A stretch of 64,000 nt of DNA from Adiantum capillus-veneris (Eukaryota; Streptophyta; Polypodiopsida; Polypodiales; Pteridaceae), in contig CM043950.1 in the NCBI GenBank assembly GCA_014529385.2, forward strand, positions 158,302,545 to 158,366,544, read 5' to 3'. A model generated the notes under the pieces. The model searched no databases and was not told the origin of the DNA. It was given only the letters and a program-made list of their open reading frames with translations. Below, piece by piece: positions 22,940 through 33,252 of the stretch (position 1 is the first letter of the stretch; each line of letters starts with the position of its first letter). Both the position numbers and the translations under genes were made by a program.

Positions 22940-24346
22940 GGGAATCGATATCTATTGATTCTTGAGAGCAGCTTTATGCTTGAGTACCCAAAGTCCAGCT
23001 TCCTCTTGGGCTTCATCAATAACCTGCTGTCGCTTGATCTTCCTTTGTTTGGCTGCATGCATTCTTTCTAGCAAATCATTGGTTAGTGGCAGATTGTATT
23101 TCTTTAAATGACATCCACTAATCCAATTAGCCATTGGTCCAGCATCCAGGGTGGACAATTTTACTGCTCCACTTGGAGATACATCTTCAATGATAAATGG
23201 TCCGTTTCTCTTTTTCTTAAACTTGGGAATGTGTTGCTTAAGGAAATAGACTAGAACTAAGTCCCCCTTTTTTGAAGATTTTTGTGATTAAGTGGGAATC
23301 AAAAAACAGTTTTTGTTTCTGATTTTGTGCATAGATATGAGCTACAGCAATTAGCCTTTGCTCGTCTAGCTTTTCCAAATCTTCAAGTCTTTCTGACATT
23401 TCATGTCCAGTCCACTCAAGATTCTATGCTACCCTTAATGTCGGCAATCAAAATTCTATTGGCAGTATGGCATCAAGACCATAAACAAAGTTAAAGAGTG
23501 TACTATTTAGAGCTGTTTTGAATGAAACTTGATAAGCCCATAGAGCAGCATGGAGATTCATTTCCTAGTTTGTCCCTCCTGAACTAACCACTTTGGTTAG
23601 TACCGAGCTAAGAATTTTATCCGTATGCTCAGCTTGTTCGTTTGCTTGTGGGTGATAGGGAGCTGATTTGTTATGGATGACCATAAACTCATTAAGCAAA
23701 TAATCTATTACCTCATTGAGGAAATGAGTTCCCCGATCATTGACAATCTCTATTGGCAGTCCATATCTCGTGAATACATACTCATATAAGAATGCAGCAG
23801 TGGTTATGGCATCATTCTTTTGAGTCGCTTTAGCCTCAGCCCACTTGGTCAAATAGTCCGTAGCTACAATGATATATTGAGCTTGGGTTCTATAAGCAGG
23901 TGGCTGTATCGGTCCAACAAAATCTATATCCCATTTTGTGAAGGCTCTAGCCCCCATCATTGGTCTTAAGGGCATGCTGTCTACTCGTGTTGGCATTTTT
24001 GCTCGTTGACAAGCATCACACCTTCAACATATTCTTTGGCATCTGCAAAAAGTGTTGGCCACCATATGCCTGCCATCAAGATTTCTCTTGTGGTGGTCTC
24101 ATTAGAAAAGTGACCTCCAACTAATCCAGCACGTGCTTGTTCTATAATCAGAATATACTCGTTTTCATTTGCACAAAGACGCAAATGTTGATCTTTACCT
24201 CTCCAATATAATTGGCTCCCAATAAGAGCATAGTCTCTTGCTTCTGTTTCAATTTCTCTTTGACGGCGTTTACTCATATCCTCATGAAATGTTTGGCTCG
24301 ATAAGTAAGTAACCAGATAATTACTCCACTTAGGAACAAACACCAT
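22940..24346 (-). pseudogene. Integrase of element C, truncated and broken
   Basis: 24346-23981 matches element B from its EWSQYIVEYL block through the zinc-binding HHCC region (GGHFS, then GIWWPTL). The first zinc His has become Arg (QARAGLVGGH) and the frame breaks at the CxxC. 23996-23565 is the catalytic core: WDIDFVGP (D), IVNDRGTHF (D) and NEQAE (E). It keeps the D-D-E triad, though Ser-Asp-Arg is Asn-Asp-Arg. About 23560-22952 holds the C-terminal part, including NWISGCHLKKYNLPL. Homology to element B stops abruptly at 24346, so RT, gag and the 5' LTR of this unit are lost. Confidence 0.85.
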
Positions 24347-24849
24347 TTTAGATAATTTGGGAAAATCCCGTTTCCCAAATTCTAAATGTTTATGCTAGGA
24401 TTGTGTTATTTAATGATTTCTAAGCTTTAATTGCCTTTAATTTAGATAAATTATCATAATTGTATGAGTCTATTTTAATTTTTCTACTAAAAAATTTAAG
24501 AATAAACCTCCAATATAGTTTTTGAAAAGAGGATTTGTACGACATCAGTTCTTTTCAAAATCAACAAATGCTTCTAGAAGTAGCTTGTCAAAAAATGAGG
24601 TGTCAAAAAAACCAATTGATATGATTTTAAAGCAGCATATAGATTGATTACAGCAATTAAAAAAGATAATATGTAAAGACAAATACTATTAAACACTCTT
24701 GTCATAATTTGGTGACCTTAATCCATGTATAAAAAAATCCTTGGTCATGGTTTTCTAGCATGATATCAAGTTTTAAATACACGATAATTTAAACAACATT
24801 CAAACTAATATTTCACACTTAAAAAGTGAAAACAATACTATATAGTATC
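24347..24849. other. AT-rich host-repeat DNA flanking elements C and A
   Basis: No gene. A perfect 11-bp inverted repeat, AATTTGGGAAA and TTTCCCAAATT with a 6-base loop, sits at 24354-24381, a few bases beyond the truncation point of element C. The rest resembles 37440-37900 in composition and in a few phrases (AACAATACTATA.AGTATCC), suggesting both are parts of the same repeated host unit. Confidence 0.5.
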
Positions 24850-25377
24850 CTATGGCATAAGACCATGAGATGCCATCTATTGCACCTATGGCCTTAAGGC
24901 CATATGGTGCTCTTTGTAGACATGTCTATGACTTTAATATGTCTCTTTATGACCTCAAGGCCATAGGGTTAGGATTGTTAGCTGGTCCCAACGTATAAAG
25001 AGGTCCAATCCTTCAAAGCCATATGGGACTTTATTTATGTGCCACCCTATGTCCCTAAGGTTGTAGGTTGTCTTAGGGCCACAAGATGTTGTTTATGCCA
25101 ATAAGAAACCCTTCTATGCTCTATGTTGGCACACTATGTCCCCAGGCGCACAAGGTGTGCCTCGTATGCTAGTTAGAAACCCTTTATTCTATATGTTGTC
25201 ACCATATGGCCTTAAAGACCATAGGGTGCCCTCTGTGCTAGTAAGAAATCCTCTATTCTCTGTGTTTGCACCCTATGGACCTAGGGCCACAAGGTACCCT
25301 CTCTGCTAGTAAGAAATCCTCTACGCTCAATATTGAGACCATGTGGCCCCAAAGCCATAGGATATCCTCTATGGTAG
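24850..25377. repeat. Hairpin minisatellite, array 1
   Basis: Degenerate tandem units of about 68 bases, of the form CACCCTATGGCC...GGCCATAGGGTGCCC followed by TCTATGCTAGTAAGAAA and CCCTCTATGCTCTATG. The first part is an inverted repeat with 10-base arms CCCTATGGCC and GGCCATAGGG. Element A is inserted into this array at 25377. The stretch 24890-25100 is also a diverged copy of 41118-41310. Confidence 0.85.
25374..25377. repeat. Target-site duplication of element A, left
   Basis: GTAG here and GTAG at 37331-37334 flank the element. A fifth base (GTAGT) is ambiguous because the LTR itself starts with T. Confidence 0.7.
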
Positions 25378-27094
25378 TGATAGCTGTTTTTTGGCTCTCT
25401 GTAATTTCCATAGTGAGTTACCTCACCCTATCAAATCACTCAAACACTGTGGTTACCCTCACCTTTTCACTCTATATAGGTGTGTGTGAGTTAGGGGACT
25501 TTTCCCATATCTTTTTAATAAACCCTCAATTAGCTAGTTGAGCCAAAAAAAAAAATAAAAAAAAATAATAAGTATATTATGGCCCATTTGCGTGTAAATA
25601 TTTCCTTGTATATAGGGCCTAAATAAAAGGATTTTTTATAATTATTTGGTATTTGTTTAAATATTTCTACCTAGGGTGTGTTATTTATGCTATGTACATT
25701 GACTCACCATTACCATATTTTTTCTTACCATTTTGCATACTCTTTATTCCATATAAAAATAATCTCATGCAAGATTCTTTTAGTTTTTTTGTAGCTCCAT
25801 CCCAACAAAAATCCAAAAAAACTAATTCTATTTATGTGTATATTTTTTGACTATTGTGATTTTTTCCTTTCTACATCTATTCTCTATTACTTTCAAAAAT
25901 TAGACCACCACAAATATTCATCTTTTTATGGTAGACTTATAATGAGAGAGATTTATTTTGACCCCTTTATATTTTTTCCACCTATGTTATTTATATTTGA
26001 CATGTACATATTCTTTTTAGACCCCTCAATATTTGATTTTCTTAGTTGTACTATTCACTTATATCATGATCTCAACAATATCTTCAATTATAGACCTACC
26101 AAATAAGGTCAAGGGTATGTGGCATACATGCATGCACTATGGAGGGCTCACTCTTGGAGGCATTCAAAAGAATCATCCAAAGAAGGACCCCACAAGGACT
26201 TTGTGCAGTGGAAAAAGACAGTCCGTTTTGCTGAATTTTTAAAGGTCACTTGCTCTCCGAATTTGTAAAGGTGATACAAACAAAAGTTGTAACTCGTGGA
26301 CTGAACTTTTACCTCAATAGTTTTCATATTTTTTTGAGCTACGAGCTGTGAGCTATGATTTTATTGGTGGACCCCAGTTTGCCCATGCTATGGAGCCACA
26401 CTCCCTCTTCCACTTTATCATTTTTCTCTTTCACACACACTTCTCCACTCATCATCCCCACCTCTCTCACCACTCTTCTCTGCACACTACTCACCTTCTT
26501 CTCAACCTTGAAGAATAAGAGAAACCATGGTGAACTCATGTCTACTACACACACTTCCATTCCAAAATTGACCACCTAGTCTCATTTTTCCTTATCCATA
26601 TTACCCAAATCTATAAAAAAAACCACAAAATTCAGCCTCTTCTCTTGAAAGACAGCATCATGGTGATTGATTACTCATGTTCACTTACCTTGGCTCCCAA
26701 GGAAGGTCAAGAGTGGAGAAAAAACGTACCGTCAAAGCTAGTGGACCATCAACAAGCATCAAAATTGATCCTACTCAAGACACTTGGAGCATCAACATTG
26801 TAAGAAATCCATATTTTCTTACCTATTAAGAGTTTGTTCTTCCTTATTTGTATCCTAATTGGATACTCCCATTGTAGATATCCAATTCCATTTGTAAATC
26901 AATAAAAATACTAACTCTACTAATTTACTAACACTCACCTACTATGAAAAGTCCTATCACCGCCACTTCTCTCCTCTCTCTCTTCTTCATCTATCCCCAC
27001 CAACTTCTTGATAATTCCAATGCAAAAGAAATTAGATAAGTGCTGAAAATCTAACCCAACCATGGTCAGAGGAGTAACCCTAGCCCTCAAAATT

Positions 27095-27105
27095 GCTATA
27101 AAAGG
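27095..27105 (+). promoter_or_regulatory. TATA box candidate of element A LTR
   Basis: CTATAAAAGG, near-ideal for a plant TATA box, followed by the GAGGGTGTAGCTAGCAC block. Conserved in the 3' LTR at 36485-36495. Confidence 0.6.
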
Positions 27106-27762
27106 AGGGTGTAGCTAGCACAAAAGGGGGGAGCCATAAGCAAGAGCACTATGCTATAGCTTGAGAAGCCAAGCTCAACCTATCTAGAAGGAGCTCTTCA
27201 GTGGAAGCTAATTGTCTTATGCATGTGCATGTGTTGTAATAGGGGTGATTAGCAAGGGAACTCTATGCCATTGTAAGAGAGAGAGTGATCATTCAATTGA
27301 GAGTAGGAGATCTATCATTTCTCCTACTAGTGTAAGCCCAACATTTGCTGAATCAAGGAGGGTGCATTTGGACTAAGCTTGGATACCTTGTCTCTCTTTC
27401 AACGTGAAGAAATGGACAACAATGATGTGTAAGTATCTTGATGTTTTTTTTTAAGTTCTTGATAGCTTGTCTATGGGTGTTGTCATCAATTTAGCCATAA
27501 ATCCCACATATTGTAAGAGGGCGACAGGGTGGAGAGGACTCCCCTGGCCTTAAGACAGGGACTGGGGTGGCTTTTCTTGTGATGTGTTGTGGTGTAATTT
27601 ACTTAAGCTATGTTGAAAAAATAGTAATCTCACTTTGATTGGTCAAGACAGATTTGTAAGAAGATATTAATGCAACAAGCACCCCCTCCCCTTTCTCTCT
27701 CTTTCTTACATATATAATTGTGTTTGCTTGATCATTGTCGATATATTTCAAAGCAACCCGAG

Positions 27763-27764
<2 letters not shown>

Positions 27765-27838
<74 letters not shown>
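27765..27838 (+). repeat. (CT)n microsatellite in the 5' LTR of element A
   Basis: A pure CT run of about 37 units. The corresponding tract in the 3' LTR (37095-37153) is shorter, so it changes length after insertion. Ser-Leu and Arg-Glu frames across it are artefacts. Confidence 0.95.
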
Positions 27839-27840
<2 letters not shown>

Positions 27841-28013
27841 GCGTCCTAGTTCGCATCCAAAACTAGGTGGTGCCCCAAATTTGTGTAGGGTTAGGTTGCG
27901 GGTTTGTGTGTGTGTTTGTTGTTTTTTTCAACCCCAACCCAAATTGAGCAGCACGGGAGCCTAGAAGAGTGCTTAGAGGTCACTCTTCTTGTTGCCAGCC
28001 CCGGACCGCCTCA

Positions 28014-28033
28014 AATTGGTGCCCCCATGCAGG
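28014..28033 (+). promoter_or_regulatory. Primer binding site candidate, element A
   Basis: TGGTGCCCCCATGCAGG starts three bases after the LTR end. TGG at the start is expected for pairing with a tRNA 3' CCA. The tRNA is not identified. Confidence 0.55.
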
Positions 28034-28440
28034 ACCAACTTGTGTATGTTTTTGTGTAGGATCAATCTTTAGAATAGTCAAGTAGTTTGCATGAATCACG
28101 AGAATTTGTATGATCTTTTCAGAAATTTTTTCTTTTTACTTCACACCACATATTAGGATAAATATTGCACTTAGTAGAAAGATACATTTGCAGTAGCGTA
28201 TGGTGTTTATGTTTGGAGTTGAAAGAACAGGGGAAATTCTTGCATCTCCACAACCTGTCATCCTACCTCTCATCAACTACCACACTTCTTTTGATGTACA
28301 TGTGTTCATTTTATTTTAAAATGAAGTGCAGCCAAGCAAAATAGTGTGTATGTTGGTTTTTTCTTTGTCCAAGTTTGTTACAAAAACAAGAAACGATCAT
28401 TTGTTCTAACAAGGAGTGTGTGTGCAGTGAAAGTTCAATC
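28034..28440 (+). other. Untranslated leader of element A
   Basis: AT-rich sequence between the PBS and the first leader ORF. No gene or palindromic array like those of elements B and C is seen. Confidence 0.5.
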
Positions 28441-28899
28441 CTTAGAGATCTAGCTCTATTACCGATTGAGTTGTAGGAGCAGGTAGTAAAGCGTCTCCCT
28501 CATAACAAGAGGGTGGTGAAGCTAAGACGAAATGTCCTGTATGTGGATTCCATTTTCCTTTTGCTGTTGGGCACTAAGGAAGACCGCACATTCATCCAAA
28601 TAGTGTGTGCCCTAAGATTGGTAAATAGAGGGAAATTTGGTGTTTGGCGAGTGCATTTCACCATTGAGGAAGACTCTTTAAGAAACTTGCGGCCAGAGTT
28701 CATGCTTCATAGACTCACATTTGGTGAATTTTTCCCTCCTTTGCGTCTTATTAATAGTCTTCCTTTCACTTTCAACAAAGGAGATAGGGAGCTATTCAGG
28801 GCTTGTCTTAATAAAGAGAGCATAGAGAAGATTGCAAATTTGTATAAATTCTCATCCTTCTCTAATTTCTATGACACTTTGTTCATAGAGACATTGTAA
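28441..28899 (+). pseudogene. Leader ORF a of element A (repeat 1 of a ~125-residue domain)
   Basis: An open frame from about 28441 with one TAG at 28474-28476, then open to 28899. It reads a run beginning LRDLALLPIEL, then VVKRLPHN, then an IQIVCALRLV block and HRLTFGEFFPP. It matches leader ORF b (28946-29284) over its whole length, block by block, so the pair is a tandem duplication. No known domain is recognised; it precedes gag and could be a degenerate gag N-terminal extension. The TAG stands where a glutamine would fit. Confidence 0.6.
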
Positions 28900-28945
28900 A
28901 TATCTTGATGCTTATGAATGATTTAACCATAATCCTGAGGAGTTT

Positions 28946-29284
28946 TTGTCCAGGAGTCTTGTAGCACAAGTGGAGTCTTTAAATCTTGCAAGCTTGATTG
29001 GACTTGATGAGGATGTTCTTTATGAAATTGTGAGAACATTGCCTCATTCCGACTATGTGGAACTCGAAGGAAAGGAGATCCTAGTCAACTGCTACTTTCT
29101 TACAGCCTTCAACGAGCATGAAGATCTAGTTTTTATACAAACTGCTTGTGCATTGGGAATTGTAGAGCAAGTGCAATTCATTACTTGGGACGTGGTTGCT
29201 CTTCTAGATCCAGAGAATGAAGTTGTAGAGATTTCTGTTTATCGCCTTAGCTTTGAAGAATTTCAACCTTCTAAGAGCTCATAA
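28946..29284 (+). CDS. Leader ORF b of element A (repeat 2)
   Basis: A 112-residue frame. It carries SLNLASLIGLDEDVLYEIV, VRTLPHSDYVEL, IQTACALGIV and YRLSFEEFQP, each aligning with a counterpart in leader ORF a at matching spacing. Function unknown. It ends at a TAA about 170 bases before the gag ATG, and similar residues continue a little past the stop. Confidence 0.55.
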   Translation: MSRSLVAQVESLNLASLIGLDEDVLYEIVRTLPHSDYVELEGKEILVNCYFLTAFNEHEDLVFIQTACALGIVEQVQFITWDVVALLDPENEVVEISVYRLSFEEFQPSKSS

Positions 29285-29452
29285 ATAGTCTACCTTTTTG
29301 TTTTGATCAAACAAATCGAGACCTCATTGAAGCTTGGATAGCTAAAGAAGAAAACCTAGAGTGGTACTTTCTTACTTCTTCATTTGCACGCGAGTGGTTC
29401 TAAGTTTCTATTGTATCCCTTGTTGCATCTCGTGTTGTAATCTTTCATAATA

Positions 29453-30235
29453 ATGGAAAGCCAACGCCAAATGTCCAGATATTCTCTTTTCTTTGGAGAG
29501 CCTGGAGAGGATGCACAATTATTTTTAGCAAATTTCAAGATGTCTTGCCGTATCAAGAGGATAGTAACTGACCAAGAGCGCGTAGAAATGTTTGAGGTGG
29601 TCCTTAGGAAAGATGCTAGCACTTGGTTTGACTCTTTGCCTGAGGAAGTTAAGGGGAATTACACAGAAGTTTTGAATCATTTCAAGAGATACTTCTTTGA
29701 TCCCCAAAACACTCAAAAACTATGGCAAGACATTGTTTCTCATAAGCAAAAAGATTTAGATAACTACTACTTGTACAAGCAAGAGTTTCTACGTCTTTGG
29801 GCTCTATGGATACGAAATGTTGCTAACCCTGGTGATGGTGCAGAATTTCTAAAGAAGGAGAGATTCATAGCTAGACTCTTTCCTGATCTTAAGGTAAAGG
29901 TGGAGGCGGATACACTTGCCACCTATGATGCTGCTGAAATTAGAGCTTCCAAGAAGTATAGGAAACTCAAGTGCCTAAGGGGAGAGGTTCCAATAGAAGG
30001 TCTTAGACCCAAAGGTAAGTCACAAGCATCGACATCTAGGGAGCTTCCTGAGGTAACAGCTGAAGTAATCGAGAAGTTGAATGAATCTTTAAGTAGCCTG
30101 TCAATTCACCTTGCACAAGCTGTAGGTCCAAAGGGACAAGCAAAGAAGTCTGTAGAGCAAGATCCACGACCTAGGAGAGTCTTGCAATGTTGGAATTGCG
30201 GAGAGTCTGGACATGGGATGTATAATTGTCCTTAG
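29453..30235 (+). CDS. gag: Gag of element A
   Basis: 260 residues from ATG 29453. It contains the retrotransposon capsid fold region (FGEPGEDAQLFLANFKMSC, then ASTWFDSLP and LNHFKRYFFD), then a CCHC zinc knuckle CWNCGESGHGMYNC at residues ~246-259 with canonical C-x2-C-x4-H-x4-C spacing. Gag forms the particle and packages element RNA. The frame ends at TAG 30233-30235; the next residues in frame continue as plausible coding sequence, so the stop may be a mutated CAG or a natural gag-pol stop. Confidence 0.9.
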   Translation: MESQRQMSRYSLFFGEPGEDAQLFLANFKMSCRIKRIVTDQERVEMFEVVLRKDASTWFDSLPEEVKGNYTEVLNHFKRYFFDPQNTQKLWQDIVSHKQKDLDNYYLYKQEFLRLWALWIRNVANPGDGAEFLKKERFIARLFPDLKVKVEADTLATYDAAEIRASKKYRKLKCLRGEVPIEGLRPKGKSQASTSRELPEVTAEVIEKLNESLSSLSIHLAQAVGPKGQAKKSVEQDPRPRRVLQCWNCGESGHGMYNCP

Positions 30236-30262
30236 CCCCGTGGGGAGCCAGGGAGACCTAAC

Positions 30263-31100
30263 TTGAATTACCCAGTGACGAATGTAGGTGAAGGAACTGG
30301 TCAACAACCAAGGCTTCTACAAAGATCAAATGGACCAAGACCACCTCCACAAGGGGTGGAAGGAGTTCCACCTTTTCCATATCCAAATGTGCATGTGGTA
30401 GAGGTGACAAACTCAAATGCGGTTGACATGGAAGCAAATGGCATTAAGTGTGGCCGAGGAAAAGGTAAAGAGAAAGAAGGTGTCACATCACAGAGTGACC
30501 ATGGACGAGGCAAGAAGGCAAAGGAGACCAAAGAAGCTAAGAGGACTCGACGTTGTATCAATCTCCAAGACTTCCCTCTTGGACATGGTATGGCTCCATA
30601 CAACCTGTTGGAAGACATGCGAGGTAAGGGTCATGATATCTCATGGCCTCAGTTTCTTGCATTATGCCCACAAGTTAGGAGGGATTTAACAAAGGAAGTC
30701 AGCACTAGGAGAAAGGTAAAAGAGAGTGTTCTTGTTGTAAAAATTGCACATGCTGAAATGAACGAGGATATTACACTTGTGCTAGATTGTTACATCAAAG
30801 GAAGATTGGTTAGGAAAGGTCTAGTGGATGGGGTGCACAAATTTGCATCATGACAGAGGGGCTCATGCAAAGACTAGGCATGCACATCCATGAGACACCT
30901 GAAATTAAAGTCAAGATGGCAAACAATAGCAAGGCTAGGTGCGTAGGCATTTGAAAAAATGTTTTTGTGGAGGCCTTTGGCATTAAGAAGGCAGTGGATT
31001 TCTATGTCATGTCTACCAAAGGAAATGGTTACCCATTTTTCCTAGGAAGACCATGGCTAATGAAAATGCGAGCTTTGCAGGATTGGGAGAGTGGAAAGCT
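30263..31100 (+). pseudogene. Protease region of element A, frameshifted
   Basis: 30263-30853 is a basic linker ending in CYIKGRLVRKGLVDGV. LVDG is the retropepsin active-site start, but the frame shifts right after it, and the expected continuation (GAQICIMTEGLM) is in a different frame. That second frame is stopped by a TGA at 30952-30954, then continues to FFLGRPWLMKMRALQDW at about 31037, the second conserved protease block. The catalytic Asp is present but the domain cannot be read through. Confidence 0.8.
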
Positions 31101-32518
31101 AATTTGCAGGAATGACAATCATAAGAAGGTTGTCTTTGACATGAAGGAGCAACACCAAGAGGAGCTCCATGAAGAATCATCTCAAAGTGAGACGGAAGAA
31201 GATTGGACTGATAACACTTCAGAAGAGGAAAGTAGTGGCAGCATTACTGAAGAGGAGTCTTCCATCAAAGTCATGGGGGTAAGCTTTAAGCCAAACAACC
31301 AGGAGACCTCTTCTCGAGGTTTGGAAGAGGTAGGTACTCAAGAGAACCAAAATGTGCAAGATGAAGGAATGTTAGAAGGTATGTTGTCTACAACACTTAC
31401 AAAGGACGAAAGAGAGGAGTTCAAATGTGTGCTAAGGAAATTTCCGAGGCTTTTTGCTAAAGACTACACCGATGTGCGTGGAGTAGATGCTGTTCAACAC
31501 AAAATTGAGTTGAAGCCAGAGGCCACACCTAAGGCTTAGAAGCTACGAAGGCTAGGAGTCATCAAGGAGCAGGCTTTACTCAAGGAGGTAAGAAAGCTTC
31601 TAGCAGCATGTTTCATTTATCCAGTGGAGAATTCAGCGTGGGTCTCTCCCGTTGTTGTCACTCTTAAGAAAACGGAAAGTGAGGGTGTGTGTGGATTACC
31701 GTCCACTTAATGAGGCAACAAAAAGAGATCACTTTCCCCTCCCATTTCAGGATGAGATACTAAATGAGGTAGCTGGTCATGAGAAGTACACTGTGTGGGA
31801 TGGCTACTCGGGTTACTTTCAAATAGGTATCGCATTGGAAGATCAATTGAAAACAACCTTCATCACTCCTTGGGGTTGTTATGCTTTTAGAGTCATGACA
31901 TTTGGCCTAAAAAATGCTCCTGCAACTTTCCAACGCTTCATGAACATGGTGTTTCAAACATTCTTTGGAAAGTCCACTAGGGTTTTTATTGATGATTTTT
32001 GCATTTATAGCTCAAAATCATTGCATCTACAAAGGGTAGAAGAAGGTTTAAAGAAGCTCTATGACATGGGAGGTCAACTCAACCCCGACAAGTGCCACAT
32101 AGGTGAGGATGAAGTGATCTTGCTTGGTCACAAGGTTTCATATAAAGGCATTGAGGTGGATCCTTCAAAGGCAAAGGCTCTTATTGAGCTCCCATCACCC
32201 AAGAATCTCAAAGAGGTCATCTCATTCATTCAAAAGGTGAAGTATATATCACGCTTTATTCACTTAGCTTCGGAGTTTCTTCATCCTTTGCAAAAGTTGA
32301 CACAACAAGTAGAATTTGCATGGTCTGATGAGCTTGAAGAGTACTTTTGTAACATTAAAGTAATTTTGTCAGAGCTACCAACACTCATGCCTCCTTCTTG
32401 GGAGTACACATTCTTTGTTAGCTCTAGTGTTGGGAAGGAAACAATTGGTGCAGTTTTATTACAACAAGATCCCCACAGTACCGGATGCGACCCATCTACT
32501 TTGCTAGTAGGGTCATGA
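31101..32518 (+). pseudogene. pol: Reverse transcriptase of element A, with stop and frameshift
   Basis: After an acidic Ser/Glu-rich linker the RT begins near 31390 (LTKDEREEFKCVLRKFPRLF). A TAG at 31537-31539 stands where a Gln fits. The frame changes near 31650. The main block 31652-32518 has VCVDYRPLNEATKRDHFPLP, TFGLKNAPATFQRFMN and VFIDDF, the catalytic Y/F-x-D-D motif, at residues 112-115. It extends through the thumb/connection to RNase H (SSVGKETIGAVLLQQ). RT copies element RNA into DNA in the particle. Confidence 0.9.
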
Positions 32519-32934
32519 ATGGTTTGGAGAGAGGCTACACGGAAGCAGAACTCATGATGCTTTCTCTCATGTTTGCGGTGAGAAAGTTTAGATCCTACTT
32601 GCTACCAAAACCTTTTGTAATTCTCACTGCAGAAAATCAGTTTCCTTGGGTGTCATCTCAAATGAATCTTAGCACTCGGATATCAAAGTGGATTATGGAA
32701 TTGCAAGAGTTCCAATACTCTTTGAAGGTAGAAGATAGTGTGCGTGCACAATTGGCAGGGATCCTTACTTATAGGGTACATGAGAAGGAGATTAAGGTGT
32801 CTGAAATAAAGACCCTACCATTGCCACCACCGAAAAATATTCCTAATGCTTTTACCTTGTTCTTTGATGGAGATTTTCGACGAGCCACAGGAAAAGCAGA
32901 GGGAGGGCTAGTGTTGCTCAACCCAAGTGGGTAG
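32485..32934 (+). pseudogene. pol: RNase H 1 and start of RNase H 2, element A
   Basis: The frame has the end of the first RNase H (PIYFASRVMNG, then YTEAELMMLSLMFAVRKFR, and ISKWIMELQEF). The position of the usual TDH is TAEN, so a metal-binding Asp is lost. After a Pro-rich spacer it enters the second RNase H with LFFDGDFRRATGKAEGGLVL, ending at TAG 32932-32934 where a Gln fits. Confidence 0.85.
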
Positions 32935-33250
32935 GTGGTCATGAAAGAGAAGGTCAATCTACCAGGTTCAACTAGCAACAATGAAGCAGAATACGACACA
33001 CTACTTCATGGTTTGAAGATGTGCATTGGCCAAGGGATACAACGTCTCATGGTAAAGGGAGATGCACTTCTCATTATTAAACAGATTTTAGGCATTTGGG
33101 CATGCAAGAATGAAAGCTTACGGACAAAAGTTCATGCCATTCGTAGATTGTTTAATCAATTTGAAGAAGTGCAACTATATCATATTCCTAGGAAATAGAA
33201 TGAAGATGCCGATTTACTTGCACAGCAAGTAGTTACATGTGTTGAGAAAG
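32935..33250 (+). pseudogene. Second (archaeal-type) RNase H, element A
   Basis: In-frame continuation after the TAG: STSNNEAEYDTLLHGLKMC (catalytic E), LMVKGDALLIIKQ (D) and, past another TAG at 33196-33198, NEDADLLAQQ (D). With DGD in the preceding ORF this is the full RNase HI-like D-E-D-D set. Dual RNase H is known in Tat-lineage plant elements, where the first RNase H often decays, as here. Confidence 0.85.
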
Positions 33251-33252
33251 AA

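Larger units (their letters stand above)
25378..28013 (+). mobile_element. 5' LTR of element A
   Basis: Starts TGATAGC and ends CCGCCTCA, matching 34757-37330. A first TATA-like TCTATATAGG lies at 25471, but the stronger candidate, GCTATAAAAGGAGG at 27095, is about 1.7 kb in, implying a long U3. A (CT)37 tract lies at 27765-27838, probably in R or U5. The 5' LTR has about 38 bases near 27530-27567 and a short block near 27648-27675 that the 3' LTR lacks. Confidence 0.93.
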
